From positions 2,428,342-2,492,341 of the forward strand of contig CP001673.1 of NCBI GenBank assembly GCA_000023725.1: DNA of 64,000 nt, given 5' to 3'. This document shows, in pieces, positions 34,310-42,632 of this stretch. Made by a program: the position numbers and the translations under genes. The notes under the pieces were generated by a model, which saw only the letters and a list, made by a program, of their open reading frames with translations, did not search any database and was not told the DNA's origin. Source of the DNA: Flavobacteriaceae bacterium 3519-10 (lineage in GTDB: Bacteria; Bacteroidota; Bacteroidia; Flavobacteriales; Weeksellaceae). The stretch's first letter is position 1; each line of letters begins with the position of its first letter.

Positions 34310-35074
34310 ATGGAGTTAAAGAAGTATATTCCTAAATTCCTGATTACCAAAAAAAATAATCTCTCCGAGAAAGATTACATTCTAAGCAACGAAATCAGTA
34401 AGATTACCGGTTGCAGTGTGCAAAACATCAATTTATACCGCGAAGCATTTTCATTAAAAACTGCCTCACCACGAACACAGGTCAAAAATTACGAAAGGCT
34501 TGAGTTTTTAGGCGATTCCGTACTTGGCGCCATCATTTCGTGTCATCTGTTCTCCACGTATCCGCATGCGAATGAAGGCTATCTCACGCAGATGAAATCT
34601 AAAATTGTAAACCGCAAAAACCTCAATAAGCTTGGCGACGAGCTCGGCCTTACCGGCTTTCTTCAGAACGAATCCCCTTCTACACTCAGCGAAAACACTT
34701 CAGGCAACCTGCTCGAAGCACTTATTGGTGCGCTGTACCTGGATGTAGATTACGAAACCTGCAAAAAGGTAGTTCTTGAACGTCTCCTCACGCCTTCAGA
34801 AATTAATAAGCTCGAAAATAAAATTGTAAGCTACAAAAGTCTGCTGCTGGAGTGGAGCCAGAAAAAGAAGGAACACATCCGCTACGATACCGAACAGGAA
34901 ATGCAGGCAGGCAAAAATGTAGTGTTCCGAAGTGTGATCTGGATCAACGACCGTAAGGTTGCCAACGCCACAGAAACATCCAAGAAAAAAGCGGAAGAAA
35001 AAGCAGCCCAGCGAGCATTCTACATTTTAAATAAAAAACAGAGCATCCTTGAAAACTCAAAAGATTCTGCTTGA
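34310..35074 (+). CDS. rnc: Ribonuclease III
   Basis: 254 residues. The RNase III signature is YERLEFLGDSVLGAII (near 60-75), and the second acidic patch is NLLEALIGALYLDVDY. The C-terminal dsRNA-binding domain begins at SYKSLLLEWSQKKKEHIRYD and includes KKKAEEKAAQRAFYIL. It cleaves double-stranded RNA, including rRNA precursors. It starts 11 bases after fabF. Its 3' end overlaps the following gene by 26 bases, in another frame. Confidence 0.96.
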   Translation: MELKKYIPKFLITKKNNLSEKDYILSNEISKITGCSVQNINLYREAFSLKTASPRTQVKNYERLEFLGDSVLGAIISCHLFSTYPHANEGYLTQMKSKIVNRKNLNKLGDELGLTGFLQNESPSTLSENTSGNLLEALIGALYLDVDYETCKKVVLERLLTPSEINKLENKIVSYKSLLLEWSQKKKEHIRYDTEQEMQAGKNVVFRSVIWINDRKVANATETSKKKAEEKAAQRAFYILNKKQSILENSKDSA

Positions 35075-35522
35075 TATTGAAGACGCAGAAGACGACATTC
35101 AGTTAGGTTTAGTGCGCCTCGTAAAAGAAATACCGCATCACGAGCTGTTTTACCATATCAATTCGCTTAACACTTTTCAGTTTACCCGCATCAGTGATTT
35201 TGTTTTGAGAGGAACGTATTACGATCATTATTTTCCGCGGTTCGAAAGCTTCCACTACGATTCGAAAATCTGCCTTCATTTTATCGCGAATAAATCATCG
35301 GCGTGCGTGCAGAAAAAAGTCTCCGTTGAACTGTTTTCGGGTGAAGATGAAAGCCGTTTTTTACTGAGCAATTCGCCGGATGTAGATTATGTCATAAAAA
35401 CTTCGGAGCCGTTTGACGAATTTTCCTTAATTTTGCATCCTGAAAATCTGATGTTTAAAATACAGGATTTTACATTAAGCCCCACTGAGGAGCTTTATCA
35501 AACCATTCTATATTATGAATAA
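35049..35522 (+). CDS. IPExxxVDY family protein
   Basis: 157 residues, starting at the TTG at 35049; no closer ATG gives the expected MKTQKILLDIED-type start. The family is named after an IPExxxVDY motif; here it is LSNSPDVDY, so the IPE part is degenerate but VDY is kept. The protein is small, soluble and beta-rich, of unknown function, and the gene lies between rnc and pyk in Weeksellaceae and Flavobacteriaceae. It overlaps rnc by 26 bases and pyk by 8 bases, so its translation is coupled to both. Confidence 0.8.
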   Translation: MKTQKILLDIEDAEDDIQLGLVRLVKEIPHHELFYHINSLNTFQFTRISDFVLRGTYYDHYFPRFESFHYDSKICLHFIANKSSACVQKKVSVELFSGEDESRFLLSNSPDVDYVIKTSEPFDEFSLILHPENLMFKIQDFTLSPTEELYQTILYYE

Positions 35523-36960
35523 ATATTTAAAAAAGACCAAGATCATCGCTACCCTGGGGCCGGCTTCTTCCGATAAGGAAACCATGTTGCAGCTCATTCA
35601 GGCAGGTACCGATGTCTTCAGAATAAATTTCTCGCACGCAGATTACGACTTAGTTAGAAAAAACGTTGAATCTATCCGTCAGCTTAACCAGGAATATGGA
35701 TATTCGGTTGGTATTCTTGGCGATCTGCAAGGGCCTAAACTCCGTGTGGGTGTAGTGAAAGAAGGTTCATACCTCAACCCGGGAGATATCCTCACCTTTA
35801 CAAATGAGAAGATCGAAGGAGATTCTACACGCGTGTACATGACTTATCAGAAATTTCCGCAGGACGTAAAAGCCGGGGAAAGAATTCTTATCGATGACGG
35901 CAAACTTGTTTTGGAAGTTATCGAGACAAATAATATCGACACTGTAAAAGCGAAAACCATTCAGGGTGGACCTCTAAGTTCTAAAAAAGGCGTGAATCTG
36001 CCTAATACAAATGTTTCGTTGCCAGCCCTTACCGAAAAAGATATTGAAGATGCCAACTTTATGCTGGATCTCGAACTCGATTGGATCGCCTTATCGTTTG
36101 TACGTCATGCGCAGGACATTATCGATCTTAAAGAAATTATTAAAAACCACCCAACCAATAAGCAGAAAACACCGATCATCGCCAAAATCGAGAAGCCTGA
36201 AGGTGTAAGAAACATCGAGCAGATCCTTATGGAATGTGACGGACTGATGGTTGCGCGTGGAGATCTGGGTGTGGAAGTTCCGATGGAAGAAGTGCCTGCC
36301 ATCCAGAAAAATCTTGTGGAAATCGCGCGGAAACATTCAAAACCGGTGATTATCGCAACGCAGATGATGGAAACCATGATCAGCAGCCTTACGCCGACCA
36401 GAGCTGAGGTGAACGATGTTGCCAATTCAGTGCTTGATGGTGCTGATGCCGTGATGCTTTCAGGCGAGACTTCTGTAGGACGTTACCCTGTGGACGTTGT
36501 GCGAAATATGGCCAAGATTGTAAAGAATATTGAGCAGACGCATTTCTATAAAAATAAAAATTCACCGATAGAACATGAATTCAATTGTGTGGATGAGCGT
36601 TTCATCACAAACCGTGTCTGTCTTGCTGCAGTGCGAATCGCGAAAACAGCGAACGTGGAGGCAATCATTACGCTTACGTATTCTGGCTACACCGCTTTCC
36701 AGATTTCGGCACACCGCCCGAACTCGAACATCATCGTATTCAGTTCCAACAAACGCGTACTTACGATGCTGAATTTACTTTGGGGCGTCCGCGCTTTCCA
36801 TTACGACATGCAGAAATCTACCGACGAAACTATTATTCAGGTGAACATGCTTGCGCATACCCACGGTTTTGTGGAGCAAGGCGATTTCGTAATTAACATC
36901 AATGCAACTCCGGCTTACGAAGGCGGAAAAACAAATACACTAAGACTTACGACGGTATAA
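35515..36960 (+). CDS. pyk: Pyruvate kinase
   Basis: 481 residues. The N-terminal TIM barrel starts KKTKIIATLGPAS and contains LGDLQGPKLRVG. The signature with the catalytic Lys is PIIAKIEKPEGVRN, followed by VARGDLGVEVPMEEV and a B domain near residues 70-170. The C-terminal domain carries VCLAAVRIAKTANVEAIITL, the regulatory region. It converts PEP and ADP to pyruvate and ATP. It opposes PEP carboxykinase (46213). The last gene of the acpP operon, followed by a terminator. Confidence 0.97.
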   Translation: MNKYLKKTKIIATLGPASSDKETMLQLIQAGTDVFRINFSHADYDLVRKNVESIRQLNQEYGYSVGILGDLQGPKLRVGVVKEGSYLNPGDILTFTNEKIEGDSTRVYMTYQKFPQDVKAGERILIDDGKLVLEVIETNNIDTVKAKTIQGGPLSSKKGVNLPNTNVSLPALTEKDIEDANFMLDLELDWIALSFVRHAQDIIDLKEIIKNHPTNKQKTPIIAKIEKPEGVRNIEQILMECDGLMVARGDLGVEVPMEEVPAIQKNLVEIARKHSKPVIIATQMMETMISSLTPTRAEVNDVANSVLDGADAVMLSGETSVGRYPVDVVRNMAKIVKNIEQTHFYKNKNSPIEHEFNCVDERFITNRVCLAAVRIAKTANVEAIITLTYSGYTAFQISAHRPNSNIIVFSSNKRVLTMLNLLWGVRAFHYDMQKSTDETIIQVNMLAHTHGFVEQGDFVININATPAYEGGKTNTLRLTTV

Positions 36961-36983
36961 AACGCCGATGAGTTTAAAATTAA

Positions 36984-37019
36984 AAAAGCACGTTTCCTGT
37001 TCGGGAGCCGTGCTTTATT
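36984..37019. terminator. Terminator between pyk and the lipoprotein gene
   Basis: AAAGCACG (36985-36992) pairs with CGTGCTTT (37009-37016), with an inner TCC/GGA pairing and A/T runs on each side. It lies between convergent genes. Confidence 0.8.
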
Positions 37020-37020
37020 T

Positions 37021-37530
37021 TTAAGGATTGGTGATGGGTACGCTGCTGAAACTTATGGATGTTTTAAGCGAAACATCGGAAGTCGGCGATTTTTTAAGGA
37101 CATAAACGATATGGGCCTGCACAGCACCGGACTTCATCATATTATCTAGCGTCTGCGTAGAATTTGCATCGAGTGAAAGGCTGCTGCCCACGTTATCGGG
37201 CACGGCATCTCGCGACGCAACTAATACCTCGTTGCTGCCACTGTTTGAAAGATAAACCTTCACAGATTTAAAAATACTCATACTTGTATTTGAATCCACG
37301 GACATCGTGGCCGAAGAAACCCGAACGTCTTTCACATTTGCACCGGCACCGGTAAGCTGATTAATGCTTTGTGCAGCGGAAATACCGGATAGTTGAACAT
37401 TTACCGGCGATCCGGACGTAACCAATACATTTGCGGTATAAGGAAATGTGTTCTGCATAATCGACGACACAGTGGAGCAAGCTGAAAGCGTTGCGGTTGC
37501 AGCGATGGCTGCAAAAACTAGATTTTTCAT
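37021..37530 (-). CDS. Putative lipoprotein, unknown family
   Basis: 169 residues. The signal peptide (MKNLVFAAIAATATLSAC) ends in a lipobox TLSAC with Cys at 18. The mature part is rich in Ser, Thr and Val with strand-like stretches (TANVLVTSGSPVNVQLSG, SIFKSVKVYLSNSG, AHIVYVLKKSPTS), suggesting an all-beta fold. No family was recognised. Single gene, about 75 bases from the next lipoprotein gene. Confidence 0.7.
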   Translation of the reverse strand: MKNLVFAAIAATATLSACSTVSSIMQNTFPYTANVLVTSGSPVNVQLSGISAAQSINQLTGAGANVKDVRVSSATMSVDSNTSMSIFKSVKVYLSNSGSNEVLVASRDAVPDNVGSSLSLDANSTQTLDNMMKSGAVQAHIVYVLKKSPTSDVSLKTSISFSSVPITNP

Positions 37531-37604
37531 AGTATTTCTTTTAATTGTGAACCATTAGGCACATATTATACCAAGAGCTAAATCCGTCCTATCGGCATCA
37601 GCTT

Positions 37605-38126
37605 TTATTTGATTTTAACTGTAAACTTCCCTGTACTCACGCCGGAGGCCATGTTACTTTTTCCCACAATCAGCCAGATCTCTCCTTTGTCCGGGGTTTT
37701 ATAGCTGATTTCTCTGCTGAAGGGCCCATCCAACGTACCATCCGGAAGGCGAATCTGGTTAAAGCGTATATTCATCTGAGGATTTTCAGGTACAATTTCA
37801 CCCGAAATACTTTCTCCGCTGAAATTTTCGATCTTGATTATATACGACTGTTGTTTATCGGTAAATTCTTCATTTAAAGTAAGCGGAAGCATTTCTGCAT
37901 TGATGGTCGTGGTAGTTTGTCCGTTTTCGGCCGATCGGGAGTTTCCTGTAATAGATGCGGAGCTTTCTGGATCGGAATTTATCTTCCCGGAATCGCTGAG
38001 GGAATCTTCAGACAAATTTGCATCAGAACTGATGATTGAATCAGAACCTGCAGCGTTTTCACACACGTTCTGCTTTTTGCTGCATGAAATAATAAACACC
38101 GCGAACACGACAATTAGTTTCTTCAC
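37605..38126 (-). CDS. Putative lipoprotein, overlapping the DUF4173 gene
   Basis: 173 residues. Lipobox FIISC, Cys at 15. A Ser/Asp-rich, low-complexity linker follows (SSDANLSEDSLSDSGKIN). The C-terminal half is a beta domain (QSYIIKIENFSGESISGEIV, MNIRFNQIRLPDGTLDGPF, GEIWLIVGKSNMASG) similar in plan to periplasmic lysozyme-inhibitor or pre-peptidase-like domains, but this is only a shape impression. The start overlaps the DUF4173 stop by four bases (ATGA-type overlap), so it is coupled to it. Confidence 0.65.
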   Translation of the reverse strand: MKKLIVVFAVFIISCSKKQNVCENAAGSDSIISSDANLSEDSLSDSGKINSDPESSASITGNSRSAENGQTTTTINAEMLPLTLNEEFTDKQQSYIIKIENFSGESISGEIVPENPQMNIRFNQIRLPDGTLDGPFSREISYKTPDKGEIWLIVGKSNMASGVSTGKFTVKIK

Positions 38127-39493
38127 TTTCTTAGATTTTGATAAAACAGGGTTCCTGATAAGAAGGTTTTAGATTTCTCTGATTCAATTTGATTTAAAAT
38201 TTGCTGCCGGAGCTTAAGGTTGCGCTCTTTTCCGGCATAATCGAGCAATTGTAATTCGTTATAATTAACCGATTTATGGTGATACTGAAGGTCGAAATTG
38301 GCGCGCTTTAGATTCTGTGAAGTAATAAAGCCGCCCCAGTTAAAATAGCTGCAAACCAAAACCGTTCCGTAAAAATACCACACGATATGGTTGATCAGGA
38401 AAGCATTGGTTTTCTGACGCTGGATTTTAATAAAGGTAAGCAACAAACCCGCAAACGCTAAGATCAGGAATGCAAAAACACCAAGCCGTTTGTAGGTAAA
38501 ACCCAAATTTATAAAGTATTCTGCGTTTTTGGTAAACGCAGTAACGACTAAAAGTACATTCAGAAAGATCCAGATTTTTGCCATAATTTTCAGGTAACGT
38601 GCCTTTGGATCGAAGTTGAAATATCCTTTAAAATAAAACATGATCACCAAAACAGCCATAATAATAGATAAGATTACGGCGTTCACGCGGTCGTGAGTTT
38701 CGGCAGATAACTGTGCAGACGTTTTAGCGCTTTCGAAGAACTGTTCGTATATAAATGTGGTGAGAAATATGATGAGCAACAGGTTGAGTGCAGCAAATGA
38801 AATGAATCCGCTTTTGCGCTCGGCTCCGAAATCGAGGAATGAAAAAGTCGGTTTAGGGCTGTGCGAACCACTAAAATCATTTTTGAGCTTATGGTTTACG
38901 GTGACCAGGGAATTGTCGATGCGGAAATTCCAGAAGTTGAAAGCCAGAAAAAATCCGACGCAGCTCAGTGCAAAGAATTCCCACAAATTGAAATCAAGTC
39001 TGTAGAGATCAAAAATACTGGAAAAATGAGCGCTTCCCAATGAGTAAACACCAAAGAAAACCACTACGAATCCTGCCGGAATCAGCACCGAAGCAACAAG
39101 TTTTTTGAGGCTTTCCGATATATTTGCTTTTGGAAGCCATTGATCAAACCTGAATACGCGGACCGGAAATGTGACAAAATTAAATGCAAAAACCGGAATC
39201 ACAAGAATCGATTTTAAACTACTGTTCCGCGAGTGAAATATCAGCAGAAAGCAAGACGTGAAAGTCGCTAAAAACGACACGAAATCGCCGTACCAGACAA
39301 ATGCCACACTCGACAGGATGGTGGTAACAAACAAAATTAGGAAAGTGCGGGTACGCCTTGTTTCAGGCGTATGAAAAAATGTAAGTAAAGCAGTGGCCAC
39401 GCCTAAAATACCGACGTTGATGCCGGTGTCTTCACCGTAAAAAAGCGTGATGAACAGGACGGTTGTGAGGAGGATAAGCTGATGTCTTTTCAT
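38123..39493 (-). CDS. DUF4173/DUF4153-type integral membrane protein
   Basis: 456 residues with about 10-12 transmembrane helices. The central stretch with YRLDFNLWEFFALSCVGFFL and the C-terminal YNWGGFITSQNLKRANFD-type segment (here SYFNWGGFITSQNLKRANF) are typical of the DUF4153/DUF4173 superfamily. The soluble C-terminal tail follows (YHHKSVNYNELQLLDY). Function is unknown. It is the third gene of a cluster (membrane protein, winged-helix regulator, this gene, lipoprotein) and has an ACTTTG-N5-CAAAGT palindrome 68 bases upstream. Confidence 0.78.
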   Translation of the reverse strand: MKRHQLILLTTVLFITLFYGEDTGINVGILGVATALLTFFHTPETRRTRTFLILFVTTILSSVAFVWYGDFVSFLATFTSCFLLIFHSRNSSLKSILVIPVFAFNFVTFPVRVFRFDQWLPKANISESLKKLVASVLIPAGFVVVFFGVYSLGSAHFSSIFDLYRLDFNLWEFFALSCVGFFLAFNFWNFRIDNSLVTVNHKLKNDFSGSHSPKPTFSFLDFGAERKSGFISFAALNLLLIIFLTTFIYEQFFESAKTSAQLSAETHDRVNAVILSIIMAVLVIMFYFKGYFNFDPKARYLKIMAKIWIFLNVLLVVTAFTKNAEYFINLGFTYKRLGVFAFLILAFAGLLLTFIKIQRQKTNAFLINHIVWYFYGTVLVCSYFNWGGFITSQNLKRANFDLQYHHKSVNYNELQLLDYAGKERNLKLRQQILNQIESEKSKTFLSGTLFYQNLRK

Positions 39494-39560
39494 TGGGTTG
39501 TATTTATTTTATTTTATATTTTCTGATATTGTCGCATCTAAGTGTAATTAATATCAAAGC

Positions 39561-39577
39561 ACTTTGTTTTTCAAAGT
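39561..39577. promoter_or_regulatory. Candidate operator ACTTTG-TTTTT-CAAAGT ahead of the DUF4173 gene
   Basis: A perfect 6-bp inverted repeat with a 5-base spacer, 67 bases upstream of the DUF4173 ATG and 24 bases past the winged-helix regulator stop. A near-identical site lies at 40593-40609. Confidence 0.55.
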
Positions 39578-39600
39578 AACTATTCAAAAAAAACAGCAAC

Positions 39601-39891
39601 TTACCTTCCCAGTAATTTTTCGAGTGCTGTTAAATGCTCATCGAACGCTTTTTTTCCGGACGCAGTGGCGCGATAAGATGTTCTCGGTTTTTTACCTACA
39701 AATTCCTTTTTCACTTCAATGTAATCCGATTTTTCAAGCGCTGTGCTGTGGCTCGCCAGGTTTCCGTCCGTAATCTCCAGCAGATTTTTCATCTCCGTAA
39801 AATCAACCCACTCGTTTACCATCAGAACAGACATAATGCCCAGTCTCACACGGCTTTCAAATTCTTTGTTGAGGTTACTTATATTGATCAT
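39601..39891 (-). CDS. Winged-helix transcriptional regulator (HTH_27/PadR-like)
   Basis: 96 residues, one winged helix-turn-helix domain. The helices are FESRVRLGIMSVLMVNEWV, TEMKNLLEITDGNLASHSTA (recognition helix region) and ALEKSDYIEVKKEF, and the wing is GKKPRTSYRATASGKKAF. This matches the small single-domain regulators of the HTH_27 type in Bacteroidetes. It probably controls the surrounding membrane-protein genes. The partner membrane protein gene lies 77 bases upstream on the same strand. Confidence 0.83.
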   Translation of the reverse strand: MINISNLNKEFESRVRLGIMSVLMVNEWVDFTEMKNLLEITDGNLASHSTALEKSDYIEVKKEFVGKKPRTSYRATASGKKAFDEHLTALEKLLGR

Positions 39892-39968
39892 TGCTTTTGA
39901 TATGTATGAAAGATAGCATTCAAGACTTGCTAATCATTTACTGTTTTACTGGGCTGCAGAGCTATTAT

Positions 39969-40586
39969 TTATTTATACTTTCTATGCATCACGAGACCGT
40001 ACACAATATGCAGCACGCCAAACCCGAGGGTCCAAAAAACCAGCCCCCATCCGAGGAAGAAGAACGAAACCAATCCCAGAACAATCTGGCAATAGCCCAA
40101 ATTCTGAATATCGTTAAATGTATATTTAGAGGCATTAACCAAAGCAAGCCCATAAAATATCAGCGTTGCCGGAGCGATAAAAACAAACATCCCGTGGTAA
40201 AGCAAACCGAGGCAGAACAAGCCGCCTGTAACCAGCGGAACAGCGAAATTAAACAGCAGTCTCTTAGTTGTCTGGTCCCAAATTTTCAGATTTTTTTCGC
40301 GGCTTCGTTTCGCTGTAAAGATGTAACCGGACAAAAGTGCGAGCACAAGAATTACGCCTCCAATCACCAACATTTCGCACACAAGGTCTTTACTGAACAC
40401 GTTACTGTTACCCGCAAAATAGTCGATACCTTCGCGCCGGAGCACAAAATAAATATAGACGGCACCCAAAATGGCAACCAATCCGGCGAACACGCCTGAA
40501 ATTCCGCTGAGCGAAATAAAGCGCGAGCTGCGTTCCATCATCGAACGGATGTGCGTAAGGTCTTCGTGATAATTTTTCGATTCCAT
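39969..40586 (-). CDS. Membrane protein next to the winged-helix regulator
   Basis: 205 residues from the ATG at 40586; the frame stays open to 40658, but the extra residues look non-coding and would cover the palindromic site. The N-terminus (ESKNYHEDLTHIRSMMERSS) is soluble, followed by about six membrane segments (near 26-47, 70-90, 108-126, 130-148, 157-175 and 178-196). No family was recognised, though membrane-protein/regulator pairs of this type recur in Bacteroidetes. It is the first gene of the cluster, with an ACTTTG-N5-CAAAGC site six bases ahead of its ATG. Confidence 0.72.
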   Translation of the reverse strand: MESKNYHEDLTHIRSMMERSSRFISLSGISGVFAGLVAILGAVYIYFVLRREGIDYFAGNSNVFSKDLVCEMLVIGGVILVLALLSGYIFTAKRSREKNLKIWDQTTKRLLFNFAVPLVTGGLFCLGLLYHGMFVFIAPATLIFYGLALVNASKYTFNDIQNLGYCQIVLGLVSFFFLGWGLVFWTLGFGVLHIVYGLVMHRKYK

Positions 40587-40592
40587 AATTAC

Positions 40593-40609
40593 ACTTTGAA
40601 TTACAAAGC
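40593..40609. promoter_or_regulatory. Candidate operator ACTTTG-AATTA-CAAAGC ahead of the membrane protein gene
   Basis: The same half-sites and spacing as at 39561-39577, differing only in the last base. It is six bases from the ATG of the membrane protein at 40586, where bound protein would block initiation or translation-start transcription. Confidence 0.55.
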
Positions 40610-40703
40610 TAATCATTTTCCGGCAGGTTTTACATTTTCTTTCTTTCTGTAAAAGCAATTTTTAAAATTTGCCTATATTTATCAGGCACATTTAAAAAAC
40701 TTT

Positions 40704-42305
40704 ATGGATAAAAAAGAACTGCGAAGCTCGATTTTCAGACACCTCGACGGAATTGTAACTGCGCCTGTAGTGGCAGCACTGCACAAAAAAGGCATTGTTG
40801 CAGCCCTCGAAAAGCATCAGCGCATCGAACTGAAAGACCTGCTGAAAGAGTTCCCAGCCAATGAAGGTTATCTGAATGTCGCTCTGCGTGTGCTTGCTTC
40901 ACAAGGTTTCGTTAATTATGAACTCGATAATGCACAGGATACCGTAGTGGTTCGTGCGAATGCGAAAACGCGCTATCTGCTGTGGGCTGCGCACCTGTAT
41001 GAAAATGTAATTCCCTATTTGAAAGAGTCTGTAGGTTTTGAGTTTCAAAATCTGGAACCGGCAGCGTTCAACAATCTCATAGCCCTGTTCGATGAATTTA
41101 AGAAGAGTTTCGGACTTCAGGAATCTACAGATGCTGAAGAACTTAAGGTCCAAAATCAAATTTTAAAACATATTGAAGGTTGCCTTGTAGGCCCGATCAT
41201 CGTACATCTCGGTATGAGTGGAATGTTTCATAAATATTTTATGGAAACCTCTTTTCAGGCAGTAGAATTCCATAAAGATCCCGAAAACTTCGAAAAAATT
41301 CTTGATTTCCTGACCGATTTAGGCTGGTTCACCCGCAATAATAAGAATTTTAAGTTCACCGAAAACGGTTTGTACTTCGCGAGGCGTGCGGCATCTTACG
41401 GCGTAACAGTTTCTTACCTGCCTACACTGAACCGTATGGAAGACCTGCTCTTTGGCAACGCCACAAAACTGCGCGACATCAGCGAGAAGGAAGACGAGAT
41501 ACACGTCAACCGGAAAATGAACGTTTGGGGAAGCGGCGGCGCCCACTCTACTTATTTTAAGGTGGTGACCGATTTTATCATCGCCATATTCAATCAGCCG
41601 ATCCATCTGCAGCCGAAAGGCATTCTGGATATGGGTTGCGGCAACGGCGCTTTCATCCAGCATATTTTCGAAACGATAGAACGGCATACTTTACGCGGAA
41701 AGATGCTTGAAGATTACCCACTCTTCCTCGTAGGCGCCGATTATAACCAGGCCGCGCTGAATGTGACGCGCGCTAACCTCATCAACAACAACATTTGGGC
41801 GAAAGTGATTTGGGGCGACATCGGCAACCCCGACCTGCTGGCTAAAGACCTGCTCGAAAATTACGATATCAATCTTGGTGATCTGGTGAACATCCGGACT
41901 TTCCTGGATCATAACAGGATCTGGAGAAATCCTTCAAATATGAATCCGGACCGGGTTTCCACTTCCACAGGTGCTTTTGCATTCCGCGGAGACAGGATTC
42001 CGAATCATTTGGTCGAAGAAAACCTTAAAGAACACCTGAGCCTGTGGCTTCCTTACATTAAAAAGAATGGTTTGCTCGTCATCGAACTCCATACCCTTTC
42101 ACCGGATCTCACGAGCCAGCATTTGGGTGAAACCGCTGCCACAGCCTACGATGCCACACACGGTTTTTCCGATCAGTATATTGTGGAGCTCGAAGTTTTT
42201 CATAAAATTTGCAAAGAAGTTGGCCTTGCTGTAGATCAGGACTTGTTTAAGAAATATCCGGCTTCGGATCTTGCAACCGTTTCGATCAATTTGCTGAGAG
42301 CGTAA
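40704..42305 (+). CDS. Large SAM-dependent methyltransferase with duplicated N-terminal module
   Basis: 533 residues. The catalytic domain has motif I GILDMGCGNGAFIQHIFETI (near 310-329), motif II VGADYNQAALNVTRANL and post-II VIWGDIGNP. Ahead of it are two repeats of about 100 residues that resemble O-methyltransferase dimerisation (winged-helix) modules: IFRHLDGIVTAPVVAALHKK (residues 10-29) and ILKHIEGCLVGPIIVHLGMS (near 153-172) align. The whole resembles the AprA-related methyltransferases of natural-product pathways, some of which act in polyketide starter units (family knowledge; inferred). No other biosynthetic genes are nearby. A GNAT gene follows after a PspC-like gene, all on the plus strand. 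Confidence 0.75.
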   Translation: MDKKELRSSIFRHLDGIVTAPVVAALHKKGIVAALEKHQRIELKDLLKEFPANEGYLNVALRVLASQGFVNYELDNAQDTVVVRANAKTRYLLWAAHLYENVIPYLKESVGFEFQNLEPAAFNNLIALFDEFKKSFGLQESTDAEELKVQNQILKHIEGCLVGPIIVHLGMSGMFHKYFMETSFQAVEFHKDPENFEKILDFLTDLGWFTRNNKNFKFTENGLYFARRAASYGVTVSYLPTLNRMEDLLFGNATKLRDISEKEDEIHVNRKMNVWGSGGAHSTYFKVVTDFIIAIFNQPIHLQPKGILDMGCGNGAFIQHIFETIERHTLRGKMLEDYPLFLVGADYNQAALNVTRANLINNNIWAKVIWGDIGNPDLLAKDLLENYDINLGDLVNIRTFLDHNRIWRNPSNMNPDRVSTSTGAFAFRGDRIPNHLVEENLKEHLSLWLPYIKKNGLLVIELHTLSPDLTSQHLGETAATAYDATHGFSDQYIVELEVFHKICKEVGLAVDQDLFKKYPASDLATVSINLLRA

Positions 42306-42340
42306 AGAACTATTTTTTAAAGACAAAAATATAAAGTGCA

Positions 42341-42562
42341 ATGTTCAAAAACTTAAGAGATAAAATGGAAACACAATGGTTTGGCGTCCTCACAAGGATG
42401 GGCGCAAAACTTGGCATCCCTGTCTCTAAACTCCGCGTTTTCTTCATCTATTCCGCCTTTGCTACGGCTGGCGTTTTTTTTCTTTTCTACCTCGCACTGG
42501 CTTTTATGCTATGGGTGAAAGATATCTTTATCACGCGTAGGCCTAGCGTGTTCGACCTTTAA
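42341..42562 (+). CDS. Small PspC-like membrane protein
   Basis: 73 residues. The N-terminal half is basic and soluble (FKNLRDKMETQWFGVLTRMG), and the second half contains one or two hydrophobic segments (FFIYSAFATAGVFFLFYLAL). The motif GIPVSKLRVFFIYSAF is typical of short PspC-domain proteins (LGxxxxxVRxxFxx). PspC family members sit in the membrane and sense envelope stress, but a 73-residue stand-alone form has no assigned role. It follows the methyltransferase by 35 bases and may be co-transcribed with it. Confidence 0.72.
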   Translation: MFKNLRDKMETQWFGVLTRMGAKLGIPVSKLRVFFIYSAFATAGVFFLFYLALAFMLWVKDIFITRRPSVFDL

Positions 42563-42632
42563 AAGTGCAACCAAAATAATATTTTTTTAACGGCTCAAAA
42601 CTTGCACTGCCCCACAAAAATTTCAACTATTT

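Noticed and set aside
39891-40499. A 202-codon open frame on the plus strand
   Set aside because: It is antisense to the membrane protein gene at 39969-40586, is very rich in polar and His residues and begins in the regulator start region; a frame shadow.
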